Below, in pieces: positions 37,216-45,761 of a stretch of DNA of 64,000 nucleotides (positions are counted from its first letter, which is position 1; the number at the start of each line of letters is the position of its first letter). The notes beneath the pieces are model-generated. The model saw only the letters and a list, made by a program, of their open reading frames with translations. It ran no database searches and was not told where the DNA came from. The position numbers were made by a program, and so were the translations under genes. Source of the stretch: Sphingomonas faeni (GTDB lineage: Bacteria; Pseudomonadota; Alphaproteobacteria; Sphingomonadales; Sphingomonadaceae); assembly GCF_030817315.1 (NCBI RefSeq), contig NZ_JAUSZF010000001.1, positions 3,119,001 through 3,183,000 on the forward strand, in the 5' to 3' direction.

Positions 37216-38376
37216 CTACTCGTCGATCCCGAAGTTCAGTCCGCGCGACAAGCTCGGGTCCACCACCGCGACCACGAAATACGCTCCGAGCTGCTTGATG
37301 CGTTGCACCCAGCCGGTGTTCGCCTGGTACAGTTCCTTTGTCACTTCGGTCGATTTCGCGACTTCGCCGTCGATGTAGCCACGGACGTGCGCCGCGAACG
37401 CCGCATCCTCGATCCGCAGCATCAGTTCGAGGTTGATGAACAGGCTGCGCATGTCGAAGTTCGCCGAGCCGATGTGCACCGCATCGTCGATCACGTAGAG
37501 CTTCGTGTGCAGCTTGGTCGGCTGGTATTCGAACAGCCGCACGCCTTTGCGCAACAGACCGGCATAGGTGAACCGCGCGGCGGCGATCGTGGCGTTGTTG
37601 TCCGATTTGCTCGCGGTGACGATCCGCACGTCCGCCTGCCGGCGCCCGGCTTTGTCGAGCCGCCGCAGCAGCGTGGGGCTGGGCGTGAAATAGCCGGCGA
37701 TGATGTCGATCCGTCGTCCGGCGCGCATGTCGTCCCGCACCGCGCGTGCCCAGGGCGACAGTTTCCGCGTCGGTCCGCCGATCAGCCACCGCGTCGCGCC
37801 CTTCGTCTCGCTCCAGTGCGACAGCGCCGCGTTGAGCCGGCGCAGCTTGCCCTTGGGCTCGTGGATCCAGTCCTTCAGCGCATCGAAATACCCTGCCAGG
37901 CGTCCCGCTGCCGGTCCCTCCACCAGCAACCCCAGATCGCGCCACGCCTGTTCGGCCGCCGTCCCGAAATAATCGTCCTCGATGTTGAACCCGCCGATGA
38001 TGATCCGCGTCTCGTCGGCAAGCGCGAGCTTCTGGTGGTTGCGCAGCAGATAGCGGCGACCGAACCGGGCGGAGAAGCGGCATACCGAGATACCCGCGGT
38101 CTCTAGCGGTTCGAAAAAGGCCTGGGAGGCGTCGTCGCTACCGAAGCCGTCGACGATCAGCGCGACCTCGACCCCGCGTTCGGCAGCGGCGAGGAGCGCG
38201 GCATTCACGCGCTTTCCGGACTCGTCGTCGGCGTAGATGTAATAGAGTATGCGCAACGTCCGCTCGGCACCGTCGATCAGCGCGAGCACGGCGTCGATGC
38301 GCCGGGGGCCGGTATCGAGCAGCGTCATCTGGTTGCCGTCGACGGCGAAAGTCGGCTGTTCCGCGGGATCTTCCAT
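37216..38376 (-). CDS. Cardiolipin synthase / phospholipase D-like protein
   Basis: 386 residues with two PLD motifs: NHQKLALADETRIIIGGFNIEDDYF (first H-x-K-x4-D) and LHTKLYVIDDAVHIGSANFDMRS (second). Enzymes of this group make cardiolipin from two phosphatidylglycerols or transfer phosphatidyl groups. It lacks the N-terminal membrane helices of ClsA, so it is a soluble or peripheral ClsB/ClsC-like form. The start is ATG 38376 (MEDPAEQP); an in-frame start at 38427 adds 17 residues. Confidence 0.9.
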   Translation of the reverse strand: MEDPAEQPTFAVDGNQMTLLDTGPRRIDAVLALIDGAERTLRILYYIYADDESGKRVNAALLAAAERGVEVALIVDGFGSDDASQAFFEPLETAGISVCRFSARFGRRYLLRNHQKLALADETRIIIGGFNIEDDYFGTAAEQAWRDLGLLVEGPAAGRLAGYFDALKDWIHEPKGKLRRLNAALSHWSETKGATRWLIGGPTRKLSPWARAVRDDMRAGRRIDIIAGYFTPSPTLLRRLDKAGRRQADVRIVTASKSDNNATIAAARFTYAGLLRKGVRLFEYQPTKLHTKLYVIDDAVHIGSANFDMRSLFINLELMLRIEDAAFAAHVRGYIDGEVAKSTEVTKELYQANTGWVQRIKQLGAYFVVAVVDPSLSRGLNFGIDE

Positions 38377-38505
38377 GGTGCGCCTGATGGACACCGGGCG
38401 CGCGAGTGGCAACCCGGGGGGCGGCATCCGCGCATTTCTTGACTTTGCAGGCCACCCCCCGTAGGCAACGCATTCTCATTCTATCGTTGTTACGAAGGAA
38501 GCCGC

Positions 38506-38850
38506 ATGGCGCGCGTTACCGTCGAGGATTGTGTCGACAAGATCCCCAACCGGTTCGACCTGGTGTTGTTCGCGGCCCAGCGTGCGCGCCAGATTTCGGG
38601 CGGTGCAGAACTGACGCTCGATCGCGACCGCGACAAGAACCCGGTCGTCGCGCTGCGCGAGATCGCCGACGAGAACGTCAAGCCGGCGCATCTCAAGGAA
38701 CAGGTCATCCAGGGCCTGCAGAAGGTTCGCGTCGACGACGACGACGAGGTCGACGCCGTCGGCAGCCTGGCAGCTTCGGCCGAAGCACTGCGTCTTACCG
38801 CTGCTGCGCCGCCGCGGAACCAGAATCTTGGGGCGGATTACGAGGGTTGA
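38506..38850 (+). CDS. rpoZ: DNA-directed RNA polymerase omega subunit
   Basis: 114 residues, the usual size for an alphaproteobacterial omega subunit with a C-terminal tail. Starts [20 protein letters not shown] and continues [13 protein letters not shown], both diagnostic. Omega binds the beta-prime subunit and helps RNA polymerase assemble; in Proteobacteria it carries a ppGpp site. A terminator hairpin lies 105 bp after the stop. Confidence 0.96.
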   Translation: MARVTVEDCVDKIPNRFDLVLFAAQRARQISGGAELTLDRDRDKNPVVALREIADENVKPAHLKEQVIQGLQKVRVDDDDEVDAVGSLAASAEALRLTAAAPPRNQNLGADYEG

Positions 38851-38956
38851 GGCAGCAGGATTAGCGAAAGCTAATCCGCGGCTCGGCCGAAACCCCGGCC
38901 GGCGGGCATCGCCCGACCGACGACGCGGCTTTGCCGCGGCGCGCGAAACAGAGAGA

Positions 38957-38985
38957 GCCCGTGGACCAAAGTCCGCGGGCTTTTT
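38957..38985 (+). terminator. Rho-independent terminator after rpoZ
   Basis: Stem GCCCGTGGAC / GTCCGCGGGC (one G-T wobble) with loop CAAA, followed by TTTTTC. It reads on the plus strand downstream of rpoZ. Confidence 0.82.
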
Positions 38986-39400
38986 CTTTATACCCTCTCC
39001 CTGAAGGGGAGAGGGAAGGGGCCCGCGGCGCTTGCCGTGGGAAGGGTGAGGGCACGGGTTAAGTCGGTCCACCCCAAAGCCGTCATTCCCGCGGAGGCGG
39101 GAACCCATATTGGCCAGCTTATCGTAGGATCGCGACCGTCCGAGAATATAGATCCCCGCCTGCGCGGGCATGACGAAGACGTGGGTCGTTGATCGACGCA
39201 TCACATCTGGCGAGCCTCGCCCATGTTCTCCCGCGAAGGCGGGAGCCCAGTCTGGATCCCCGCCTTCGCGGGGAAACATGCTTATGCTTCATTCCGGCCG
39301 CATCGCTTGCGACCACCCTAAGGCAGGGCGCCACGGCAAAGCCGCGTCGTCAGTCGTTGCTGCGCAACGCTGGCCGGGGTCGGTCAGCGGATTAGCCAGG
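38986..39400. repeat. Intergenic region with several short palindromes
   Basis: The 415-bp gap between the terminator and rlmE has no convincing gene. It contains hairpins of the type CCGCGGAGGCGGGAA (39089), GATCCCCGCCTGCGCGGGCA (39151), TTCTCCCGCGAAGGCGGGAG (39226) and GATCCCCGCCTTCGCGGGGA (39255), plus a longer arm AGCGCCGCGGGC near 39020. The units are short and REP-like. Nothing else is evident. Confidence 0.7.
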
Positions 39401-40072
39401 CTAATCCGCTGACCGACCCTTAAACCCCTGCGCCACGACGAACCACTCGACCGACCCCTTGCGGCTAGCCGGCGGCTTGGCATGCTTCACCGTCTTGAAG
39501 TTCCGCTTCATCTCCGCGACCAGTTCGGAGTCCGCACCGCCCGCGAAGACCTTCGACACGAACGTGCCGCCCGGCTCCAGCACCTCGCACGCAAAGTGCA
39601 GCGCCGTCTCGACCAGCGCCATCGTCCGCAAGGCATCGGTCTGCGGATGCCCGACGGTGTTCGCCGCCATGTCCGACAGCACCAGATCCGGTGCGCCGCC
39701 CAAGGCTTCGATCAGCTTGCCGGGTGCGGCATCGTCGAGGAAATCCATTTCGAAGATCGTCACGCCCTCGATCGGATCGACCGGGAGCAGGTCGATGCCT
39801 ACGACCGTTGCCTTAGGGATGCGCCGCCGGATCACCTGCGCCCAGCCGCCCGGCGCGAGGCCCAGATCGACGACGCGCTTCGATCCCCGGATCAGCTCGA
39901 ACCGCTCGTCCAGCTCGATCAGCTTGTAGGCGGCGCGGCTACGGTACCCGTCGGCCTTGGCACGCTTCACATACGGATCGTTCAGCTGCCGCTCGAGCCA
40001 GCGCGTCGACTGCGCGGTCCGCTTGCGCGCGGTGAGCACGCGGACATGCCCGCCGGAGCCGCCGCGGCTCAT
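39401..40072 (-). CDS. rlmE: 23S rRNA Um2552 2'-O-methyltransferase
   Basis: 223 residues (usual length 200-230). RlmE methylates U2552 of 23S rRNA late in 50S assembly. The K-D-K-E catalytic tetrad pattern is in YRSRAAYKLIELDERF, VVDLGLAPGGWAQVI (SAM motif), LSDMAANTVGH and FVSKVFAGG. Start ATG 40072 lies in an ATGA overlap with the upstream ppx/gppA gene, so these two genes are co-translated. The longer in-frame start at 40246 adds 58 non-family residues. Confidence 0.95.
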   Translation of the reverse strand: MSRGGSGGHVRVLTARKRTAQSTRWLERQLNDPYVKRAKADGYRSRAAYKLIELDERFELIRGSKRVVDLGLAPGGWAQVIRRRIPKATVVGIDLLPVDPIEGVTIFEMDFLDDAAPGKLIEALGGAPDLVLSDMAANTVGHPQTDALRTMALVETALHFACEVLEPGGTFVSKVFAGGADSELVAEMKRNFKTVKHAKPPASRKGSVEWFVVAQGFKGRSAD

Positions 40073-41133
40073 GCCGTCGCTCCCGTGGCTTTGCCGGGCT
40101 TGGGCGAACCCATCAGTCCGCGCAGTATGCCTTCGCGAATACCGCGGTCGGCGATGCCGAGCCGCTCGGCGGGCCACAAATCCATGATCGTCTCCAAAAT
40201 CGCACAGCCCGCGACCACCAGGTCGGCGCGCTCGTTGCCGATGCACGGCAGCTTGGCGCGCTCCGTGATCGACATATGGGAAAGGTCGGCGCTGATCTTA
40301 CGCATCGCCGAGGCCGGCACGATCAGCCCATCGACCACCGACCGGTCGTAATGGCTGAGCCCGAGATGCACGCTGCCGAGCGTCGTCACCGTGCCGCTGG
40401 TGCCGAGCAGCCGGGGCCGCTCGATATGCCGGGGGAGGCGACTGGCGAACCCCGCGAAGCTGTCCGCGACGACCTGTCGCATCTTCGCATAGGCAGCGCG
40501 CCGACCGTCCTCACCCTCGCCGCCGCCGGCATGCTCGGTCAGCGACACCACGCCCCACGGCGCCGAATGCCAGTCGAGCACGGTCGGAACAGGCGTCGAG
40601 GTATCGATCAGCACCAGCTCGGTCGATCCGCCGCCGATATCGAACACCAGCGCGGGATCCTCCCCCGGCTCGATCAGCGCATGGCAGCCGAGCACCGCCA
40701 GCCGCGCCTCTTCCTCGGCGGAAATGATGTCGAGGTGGATGCCCGTCTCGGCCAATGCGCGCGCGATGAAGTCCGGTCCGTTCGACGCCTGCCGACAGGC
40801 CTCCGTCGCGACCGATCGCGCCAGCGTGACGTTGCGTCGCTGAAGCTTGTCCGAACACACGCGCAAGGCGGCGATCGTCCGCTCGATCGCCGCGTCGCTC
40901 AGCTTGCCGGTCGAGGCCAGACCCTCGCCCAACCGGACGATACGCGAGAACGCGTCGATCACCGCGAACCCGCCGGCTTGCGGCCGCGCGATCAGCAATC
41001 TGCAATTGTTGGTGCCGAGATCGAGCGCGGCAAACGCCTGCGCATCGGCCCACCGCCCACGGGAGGGCCGGGTCGTCGCCGGACGGGCAGGACTACCCTG
41101 CCGGAACGGCATTCGGGCGGAAACATCCCCCAT
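40069..41133 (-). CDS. Ppx/GppA family exopolyphosphatase / pppGpp phosphohydrolase
   Basis: 354 residues. The actin-like ATPase-fold motifs are clear: FAALDLGTNNCRLLIARP (phosphate 1), ISAEEEARLAVLG (catalytic Glu), VFDIGGGSTELVLI (phosphate 2) and LLGTSGTVTTLGSVHLG. It hydrolyses inorganic polyphosphate or pppGpp; motifs do not separate the two. Its stop codon overlaps the rlmE start (ATGA). Gene order ppx/gppA-rlmE is common in Alphaproteobacteria. Confidence 0.93.
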   Translation of the reverse strand: MGDVSARMPFRQGSPARPATTRPSRGRWADAQAFAALDLGTNNCRLLIARPQAGGFAVIDAFSRIVRLGEGLASTGKLSDAAIERTIAALRVCSDKLQRRNVTLARSVATEACRQASNGPDFIARALAETGIHLDIISAEEEARLAVLGCHALIEPGEDPALVFDIGGGSTELVLIDTSTPVPTVLDWHSAPWGVVSLTEHAGGGEGEDGRRAAYAKMRQVVADSFAGFASRLPRHIERPRLLGTSGTVTTLGSVHLGLSHYDRSVVDGLIVPASAMRKISADLSHMSITERAKLPCIGNERADLVVAGCAILETIMDLWPAERLGIADRGIREGILRGLMGSPKPGKATGATA

Positions 41134-41297
41134 CGCCGTAAAACTCGCTATCTATGTCTGCCGCCGCGGGAAAATACCCGCCCGGTGCTTGGCGGTGAAT
41201 GTAGCGCGGCGGCGCGATTACGCAAGCCAAGTGGCACATCGGCAACATCTTGGCGTTGACAGCGATAAACCGCCCCCGTAGAGCCCGCCCTCGCTGA

Positions 41298-41371
41298 TGC
41301 CCCGTCGTCTAATGGTAAGACTGCGGTTTCTGATACCGCCTATTGAGGTTCGAATCCTCACGGGGCATCCA
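41298..41371 (+). tRNA. tRNA-Gln (anticodon CTG)
   Basis: 74 nt including CCA. Acceptor TGCCCCG pairs with CGGGGCA, giving the T1-A72 pair usual for glutamine tRNAs. The anticodon loop TTCTGAT carries CTG. The T-loop is GGTTCGAATCC and 3' TCCA is encoded. It is immediately followed by the accessory region, so it probably marks the island boundary. Confidence 0.95.
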
Positions 41372-41491
41372 GCGCTTCTATCCCTTTGCAGTATGATTGC
41401 TCCGCGGGCGCACAAGATTGCACCTCTCTAGCGGCTTCTCCAGCAAGGTATTCGCGCACACTTCTCGGCTTTCGAAAGCGGAGAGTAAGTC

Positions 41492-42229
41492 GTGCAGCTC
41501 GAGCCACCGTCACCGACTCAAGCGGTTATCCGCGATGACCAAAACGAACGCATAGGCTGGTTCCTCAGCCTGACGGGCGACGAGACGAGACGTCCGACGC
41601 TAGTCGTGGCCGCGGTTCTCGCGCCCGTTCCTGAACCGATCGTCTCGCTCGCCATGCGGCTGATGTGGGGCGACCAATGCATCGCCGAGAAGCCGGTCTG
41701 GTTCGCCAAGTTCGCAACGGTCGACGAGGCCGCAGTCCGATACGACTGGCTCATCGAGCATCCCCAGGAACTGGAGTTCTGGGCATGCCAGGCGGAGATG
41801 AGCTCTGCTGATGCGCTGCTCGAACTCATAGAGGAAGGCATCCAGCTTCGACAGCTGGAGCGGCAAGAAGCCGAACACGCAGCGCAAGAGGAAGCCGACC
41901 GGGCTGCACAGATGGCTACAGCCATCGACACCCGCTGGATCGAATCAAATGGAATGTTCGGCATCGCCCTACACCGGGGTCACGACGTCTCGCCGTTCTG
42001 GACGATGCTGTTCCGAGAAAACTGGGAGCGCGACAGGTTTTACGACTGGTGGGTACACCAGCACCATCTCCTCGCCGATGTCGCCGAGTTCCTCGAGAAG
42101 AACTCCAAAGCCGACTTGGAAAAGCTTCTCCTCCACAAAATGCTCCTCACCGAGCAGGCTGTGAGGAAGGCCGGTCTCGGTTCCGGAGGAAGACGCCCGT
42201 TGCGATTCTGGCGGGGGGACGAGGCATGA
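41492..42229 (+). CDS. Hypothetical protein, first gene of the ubiquitin-like operon
   Basis: 245 residues from GTG 41492, preceded by an AAGCGGAGAG site. It looks soluble and largely helical. A central segment (LIEEGIQLRQLERQEAEHAAQEEADRAAQ) is likely a coiled coil, and the C-terminal half has several Trp residues. No domain is recognised. It shares an ATGA overlap with the AAA+-like gene, which makes it part of the same operon as the ubiquitin-like protein and E1. Its role cannot be assigned. Confidence 0.6.
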   Translation: MQLEPPSPTQAVIRDDQNERIGWFLSLTGDETRRPTLVVAAVLAPVPEPIVSLAMRLMWGDQCIAEKPVWFAKFATVDEAAVRYDWLIEHPQELEFWACQAEMSSADALLELIEEGIQLRQLERQEAEHAAQEEADRAAQMATAIDTRWIESNGMFGIALHRGHDVSPFWTMLFRENWERDRFYDWWVHQHHLLADVAEFLEKNSKADLEKLLLHKMLLTEQAVRKAGLGSGGRRPLRFWRGDEA

Positions 42230-43143
42230 ACCTCGCGTCGGCGAACTTGCATCCGATCCATCAGTCGACGACGTCCGGCTCGTCCGTAGGGTCACGGATC
42301 GACGTTCCCGAGACGAGTCCCTGTGCGATCGTGGCGCAGGGCTACTCCAGCTGTCCCATGCCTCTCGGCCTCGATCGCCCTCTGGACCTGAAGGGTGGCG
42401 ACCGGTTGGAGCCAACCGGACTGCCGATGCAGCTGAGGCTGAACTGGCTGCCGGAAGTCACGAGCCTGGTGGCCGCTGCATGCCGGGATCAATCCCTGCA
42501 AGGCGCCCAGTGGTTCAAGATGCGTCCCATCGCGCTGTCCGGGAGACGGGGCTTGGGAAGAACACATATCTGCCGGACCGTGGCGAGGGCTGCGGGAGTC
42601 CCATTCCTCAAACTCGACGTGAGCAGCGCTTCCGAGGCGACGTGGTCGTCATACGGCATGGGAGGTCCCGACATTCCCATGCCTTCGAGGGTCGTGTTGG
42701 CGATGGCGTCCTCAGGATGTGCAAACCCCCTGGTGCTCGTGACTGGTGTGGACGAATCCGCTCCCGAGACTGCCGAGAACGTGGCGTCCATGATCGCCAG
42801 CCAGAGCAGCGCCCGCTGGGTGGATGAAGCGCTCGAAGCCGTCATCGACTTGAGCAACATAAGCTGGATCGTCCAGACCGAGGATGGCGACAACCTCCCT
42901 CCATCATTTCCGGCCGACCTAGATGTCGTGGAGTTGGCGAAACCGGACCGGTACGGCGCGGCGCTTCTCGGGCTCAGCCTGTTCAACGAGGTGATCGCCG
43001 ACCTTCAGCTCAGTCGAGGAGGGCTGGAACCCGTACTCAGCTTCATCGTCGACTACGTCCGAAGCCACAGCTTCCCGTCGGTGATGGAGCTCCACCGCAT
43101 CGTCCTCGATGCCGTCGTCGAATACGACCGCGCCCGTCGATGA
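42226..43143 (+). CDS. Lon-like AAA+ domain protein with substituted ATPase motifs
   Basis: 305 residues. The stretch from residue 106 to 225 matches the AAA+ module of Lon: a Walker A-like loop GRRGLGRTH with Arg112 where Lon has the essential Lys, then VPFLKLDVSSASE, and ANPLVLVTGVDES, where Lon has NPVFLLDEIDK. The Walker B Asp-Glu pair is Thr173-Gly174 here. DLSNISWIVQTEDGDNLPPSF corresponds to sensor 1 of Lon. There is no Lon protease domain. It may bind but not hydrolyse ATP. It overlaps the previous gene and precedes the ubiquitin-like gene by 95 bp. Confidence 0.72.
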   Translation: MNLASANLHPIHQSTTSGSSVGSRIDVPETSPCAIVAQGYSSCPMPLGLDRPLDLKGGDRLEPTGLPMQLRLNWLPEVTSLVAAACRDQSLQGAQWFKMRPIALSGRRGLGRTHICRTVARAAGVPFLKLDVSSASEATWSSYGMGGPDIPMPSRVVLAMASSGCANPLVLVTGVDESAPETAENVASMIASQSSARWVDEALEAVIDLSNISWIVQTEDGDNLPPSFPADLDVVELAKPDRYGAALLGLSLFNEVIADLQLSRGGLEPVLSFIVDYVRSHSFPSVMELHRIVLDAVVEYDRARR

Positions 43144-43238
43144 AGCGAACGTCCGATCCGCCGGTCCGCGCGCGAGCCCGCTCGCCCCCGTCCGCGCCAA
43201 TCGCGCTGACCGACAACTACAGAACGAGGATGACTAGT

Positions 43239-43550
43239 ATGACAGAAGGCAGAAGTCTGGTGACCGTAGGAAACCAGGAGGAAGACCCGAGCGGCGGGAA
43301 GAATGCGGGATCCGACTGCCGCGCGATCGTCGTGAACGGGCGCAAGTGCGTCGTAAGGTCGGAGGACGTCGGTTTCGACCAGGTCGTCCGGCTCGCTTTC
43401 GGAGGCGAGGAGCCGACCCATTCGCGGTCAATGAGCGTGACCTACCGTCGAGGACCCGCAACCGCGGCGGAAGGAATCCTCAGCCACTACCAGCGGATCC
43501 CGCTCATCGATGGAGAGGAGTTCATTGTCACTCGCACCGACAAGTCCTAG
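43239..43550 (+). CDS. Bacterial ubiquitin-like protein (multiubiquitin-domain type), single domain
   Basis: 103 residues with one beta-grasp-type domain. The C-terminal half, MSVTYRRGPATAAEGIL, then the ending GEEFIVTRTDKS, closely follows the multiubiquitin (PF14452) pattern YRRGxGxxPEGxL...GxxFNVTxTDKS; AIVVNGRKCVVRSEDVGFDQVVRLAF is the N-terminal strand-helix part. There is no C-terminal di-glycine. ATG 43239 has an ACGAGGA site 8 bases upstream. The last 26 bases overlap the start of the E1-like gene, so translation is coupled. The N-terminal 25 residues are low complexity. Confidence 0.82.
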   Translation: MTEGRSLVTVGNQEEDPSGGKNAGSDCRAIVVNGRKCVVRSEDVGFDQVVRLAFGGEEPTHSRSMSVTYRRGPATAAEGILSHYQRIPLIDGEEFIVTRTDKS

Positions 43551-44751
43551 CCCGGACGTCCAGCGGCTTCGCGACGAGGGATACGCCGTATCCCTCGTCG
43601 CAGGGCACCTCGTCGTGAGCGACATCCCCTTCGCCGATGCGGACCGGAAGGTCTCGAAAGGAAGGCTGATGGTGCCCATCGACATGGTGGGCGACCGCAC
43701 CGCGGCCCCCACCAGGCACGACGCCTTCTGGTCCGGCGGCGCCCCCTGCGACCAGTACGGCGTTGCGCTCTCGAGCCTCATCACGATGCCGCTCGTCCAC
43801 GACCTGGGAAACAGCCTGTCGTCCGATCACCATCTCTGCAACATGCCGGTCGGCCGTGAGTTCTCGGACTATCACGAGCTCGTCGTCGCGTACGTGGCCC
43901 TCATCTCGGGCCACGCCTCGGCACTGGATCCAATGGCGACGGCACGAGTAAGACGACGGACCGTCAAGGCCGAGAACCCGCTGACCCCGTTCAACTACGT
44001 TGATACCGCGACGTCGCGTGCGGGCGTCGGCGCCCTCACGTCGAGGCTCGAGGGCGGACGGATCGGGATCGTCGGCCTTGGCGGGTCGGGTTCCTACGTG
44101 CTCGATCTGGTCGCCAAGACGCCCGTCTCGCACATACACCTCTTCGACGGCGACGTGTTCCTGCAGCACAACGCCTTCAGGGCGCCCGGTGCCGCCACGC
44201 TGGCGGAGATCGGCGCCCGACGTGCCAAGGTCGACCACTTCGCGTCGGTCTATTCCCGGATGCACAGAGGCATCGTTCCCCACAAGGTGAAGCTCGAGGG
44301 CGTCCATCTGCGTCTTCTGGACCACGTCGACTTCGCCTTCATCTGTATCGACGACGGCGTGTCCAAGCGACCCGTCATCGAACGGTTGGAGCGAAACGGC
44401 ACGGCGTTCGTCGACCTAGGCATGGGGCTGGAAGTGACGGAGGCGGGGATCCTGGGCTCGGTCAGGGTCACCACCAGCACCGACTCGATGCGGTCGCACG
44501 TCCGGGACGGACACCGCATACCGTTCGCGGCGGGTGGAGCTCCCGACGCCTACGAAACCAACGTGCAGGTCGCCGACCTGAACGCTTTGAACGCGGCGTT
44601 GGCGGTCATCAAATGGAAGCGGTTGCGAGGGTTCTACGCGGCTGGCGCCTCCGAGCACCACTGTCTCTTCAGCATCGACGGCAACCAGCTGCTGAACGCC
44701 GACGAGGTCGATCGCCCTGCGTCCGACGCGAGCGCGACGGGGAGGCAATGA
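43525..44751 (+). CDS. E1-like ThiF-fold activating enzyme with DUF6791-type N-terminal domain, copy 1
   Basis: 408 residues from TTG 43525, inside the end of the ubiquitin-like gene (an ATG at 43510 is possible too). Residues 1-165 look like the N-terminal DUF6791 domain that accompanies these E1s (DEGYAVSLVAGHLVVSDIPF, YHELVVAYVALISGHASALDP). The ThiF domain begins at IGIVGLGGSGSYVLDLVAK (G184xGGxG189), with HIHLFDGDVFLQHNAFRAPGA and VDFAFICIDDG. It should adenylate the C-terminus of the ubiquitin-like protein. A paralog lies at 62761-63978. Confidence 0.88.
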   Translation: MSLAPTSPSPDVQRLRDEGYAVSLVAGHLVVSDIPFADADRKVSKGRLMVPIDMVGDRTAAPTRHDAFWSGGAPCDQYGVALSSLITMPLVHDLGNSLSSDHHLCNMPVGREFSDYHELVVAYVALISGHASALDPMATARVRRRTVKAENPLTPFNYVDTATSRAGVGALTSRLEGGRIGIVGLGGSGSYVLDLVAKTPVSHIHLFDGDVFLQHNAFRAPGAATLAEIGARRAKVDHFASVYSRMHRGIVPHKVKLEGVHLRLLDHVDFAFICIDDGVSKRPVIERLERNGTAFVDLGMGLEVTEAGILGSVRVTTSTDSMRSHVRDGHRIPFAAGGAPDAYETNVQVADLNALNAALAVIKWKRLRGFYAAGASEHHCLFSIDGNQLLNADEVDRPASDASATGRQ

Positions 44752-44846
44752 CCGCAGGGGCGGGCAAACCGGGCGCCGTCGAACCGGATGTCCGGGGTGG
44801 CGGCGGGCGACGGCCGCACAGGAAGGGAGAATGGAGGGGGCGCTGA
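44748..44846 (+). CDS. Possible 32-residue basic peptide after the E1 gene
   Basis: Starts ATG 44748 in an ATGA overlap with the E1 stop and has GGGAGG directly upstream. The sequence is MTAGAGKPGAVEPDVRGGGG followed by RRPHRKGEWRGR: short, basic and glycine-rich. It could be a translated linker or chance; no family is recognised. Listed because the overlap and ribosome site resemble those of the real operon genes. Confidence 0.3.
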   Translation: MTAGAGKPGAVEPDVRGGGGRRPHRKGEWRGR

Positions 44847-44867
44847 TCCGCGATTGGAGAGCAAGGC

Positions 44868-45674
44868 ATGAAATCAATGTACGAGACGGCCCGGTCGCGG
44901 ATGTATCCGCATCTGGTCACGCGCGGTACCCGTCGTCCGACGTTCTGGAACATCACGGTCTCGAACGTCCCGCTCGACGAGGACAAACCACAAGGGCCCC
45001 ATGTCCTGGTCGGACCGCGAATGCTGGACGTGACGGGCAACCTGACCGACCGGGGCAGGTCCGCGGTCGCCGAATACGCGGCCGCGCGCGCGAAGCGCGA
45101 CGAGAGGGACCTGTGCGTGGTCTGGGGCGAGCATGACTGCACATGGTACGATCAGGACGGCACCGCGATACCGGGGGCGACGCCGCCGCAGGCGTTCGAG
45201 ACGCTGAACCCCTACATGTACGATCAACTTCCGATCTCGGCAGAAGCATGCTGGGTCTACAAGCTGCCCGAAGGTTCCGAGCCGTCCCATCTCTGCGTAC
45301 TGCGGATCGATGCGACCCGGATCGAGATCGCTCCCGGCGAGACGTCGATCCTCGGCGAGTTCGACGAACGACCGGTCGTGGGGGAGCGTGATCCCGCCAG
45401 CGAGATGTTCGATGCCGAAGGGCGTCTACGTCCACCGTCCACGTACCGCGGACAACCCGTAATCGAGGTCGAAGACGAGCACACCCTCATCGGCCCCGTG
45501 CAGCCGAGCCAGGACGGCGTGATACTGCGCACGCCGTGGCCGCGCCACATCAGGGAGGCGTGCAACGCGATCGCCGGCTGCGACATCGACGAGAGGATCG
45601 TCGCCTCGATCTTCGGACTTGCGCATGTCGCGGCCGATGACCTGCCCCCCGCCGGCGTCGCCGATATCACGTGA
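44868..45674 (+). CDS. Hypothetical protein downstream of the E1 gene
   Basis: 268 residues, ATG 44868, same strand and 117 bp after the E1 stop. It looks soluble and rich in beta strands (TFWNITVSNVPLDEDKPQGPHV, CVLRIDATRIEIAP). Several Trp/Tyr/Cys residues lie in the middle (VVWGEHDCTWYDQDG). It has no recognisable E2, JAB or other ubiquitin-system motif. Its position suggests a substrate, adaptor or other partner of the Ubl-E1 operon; that is only inference. Confidence 0.65.
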   Translation: MKSMYETARSRMYPHLVTRGTRRPTFWNITVSNVPLDEDKPQGPHVLVGPRMLDVTGNLTDRGRSAVAEYAAARAKRDERDLCVVWGEHDCTWYDQDGTAIPGATPPQAFETLNPYMYDQLPISAEACWVYKLPEGSEPSHLCVLRIDATRIEIAPGETSILGEFDERPVVGERDPASEMFDAEGRLRPPSTYRGQPVIEVEDEHTLIGPVQPSQDGVILRTPWPRHIREACNAIAGCDIDERIVASIFGLAHVAADDLPPAGVADIT

Positions 45675-45761
45675 ACACTTGTTCCCAGTGGCGCGAACCG
45701 CTTCTCAACATCGACATCCCGTTCTAAGTCATCGTGGATAGGCGACGGACCCGGAGGATGC

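Noticed and set aside
38406..38864. 152-codon frame overlapping rpoZ
   Set aside because: It is in another frame of rpoZ, which is unmistakable.
44868..45674. E2-like or JAB-like partner for the Ubl system
   Set aside because: The 268-residue protein shows no E2 active-site Cys context and no JAB metal motif (HxHxD), so I left it as hypothetical.
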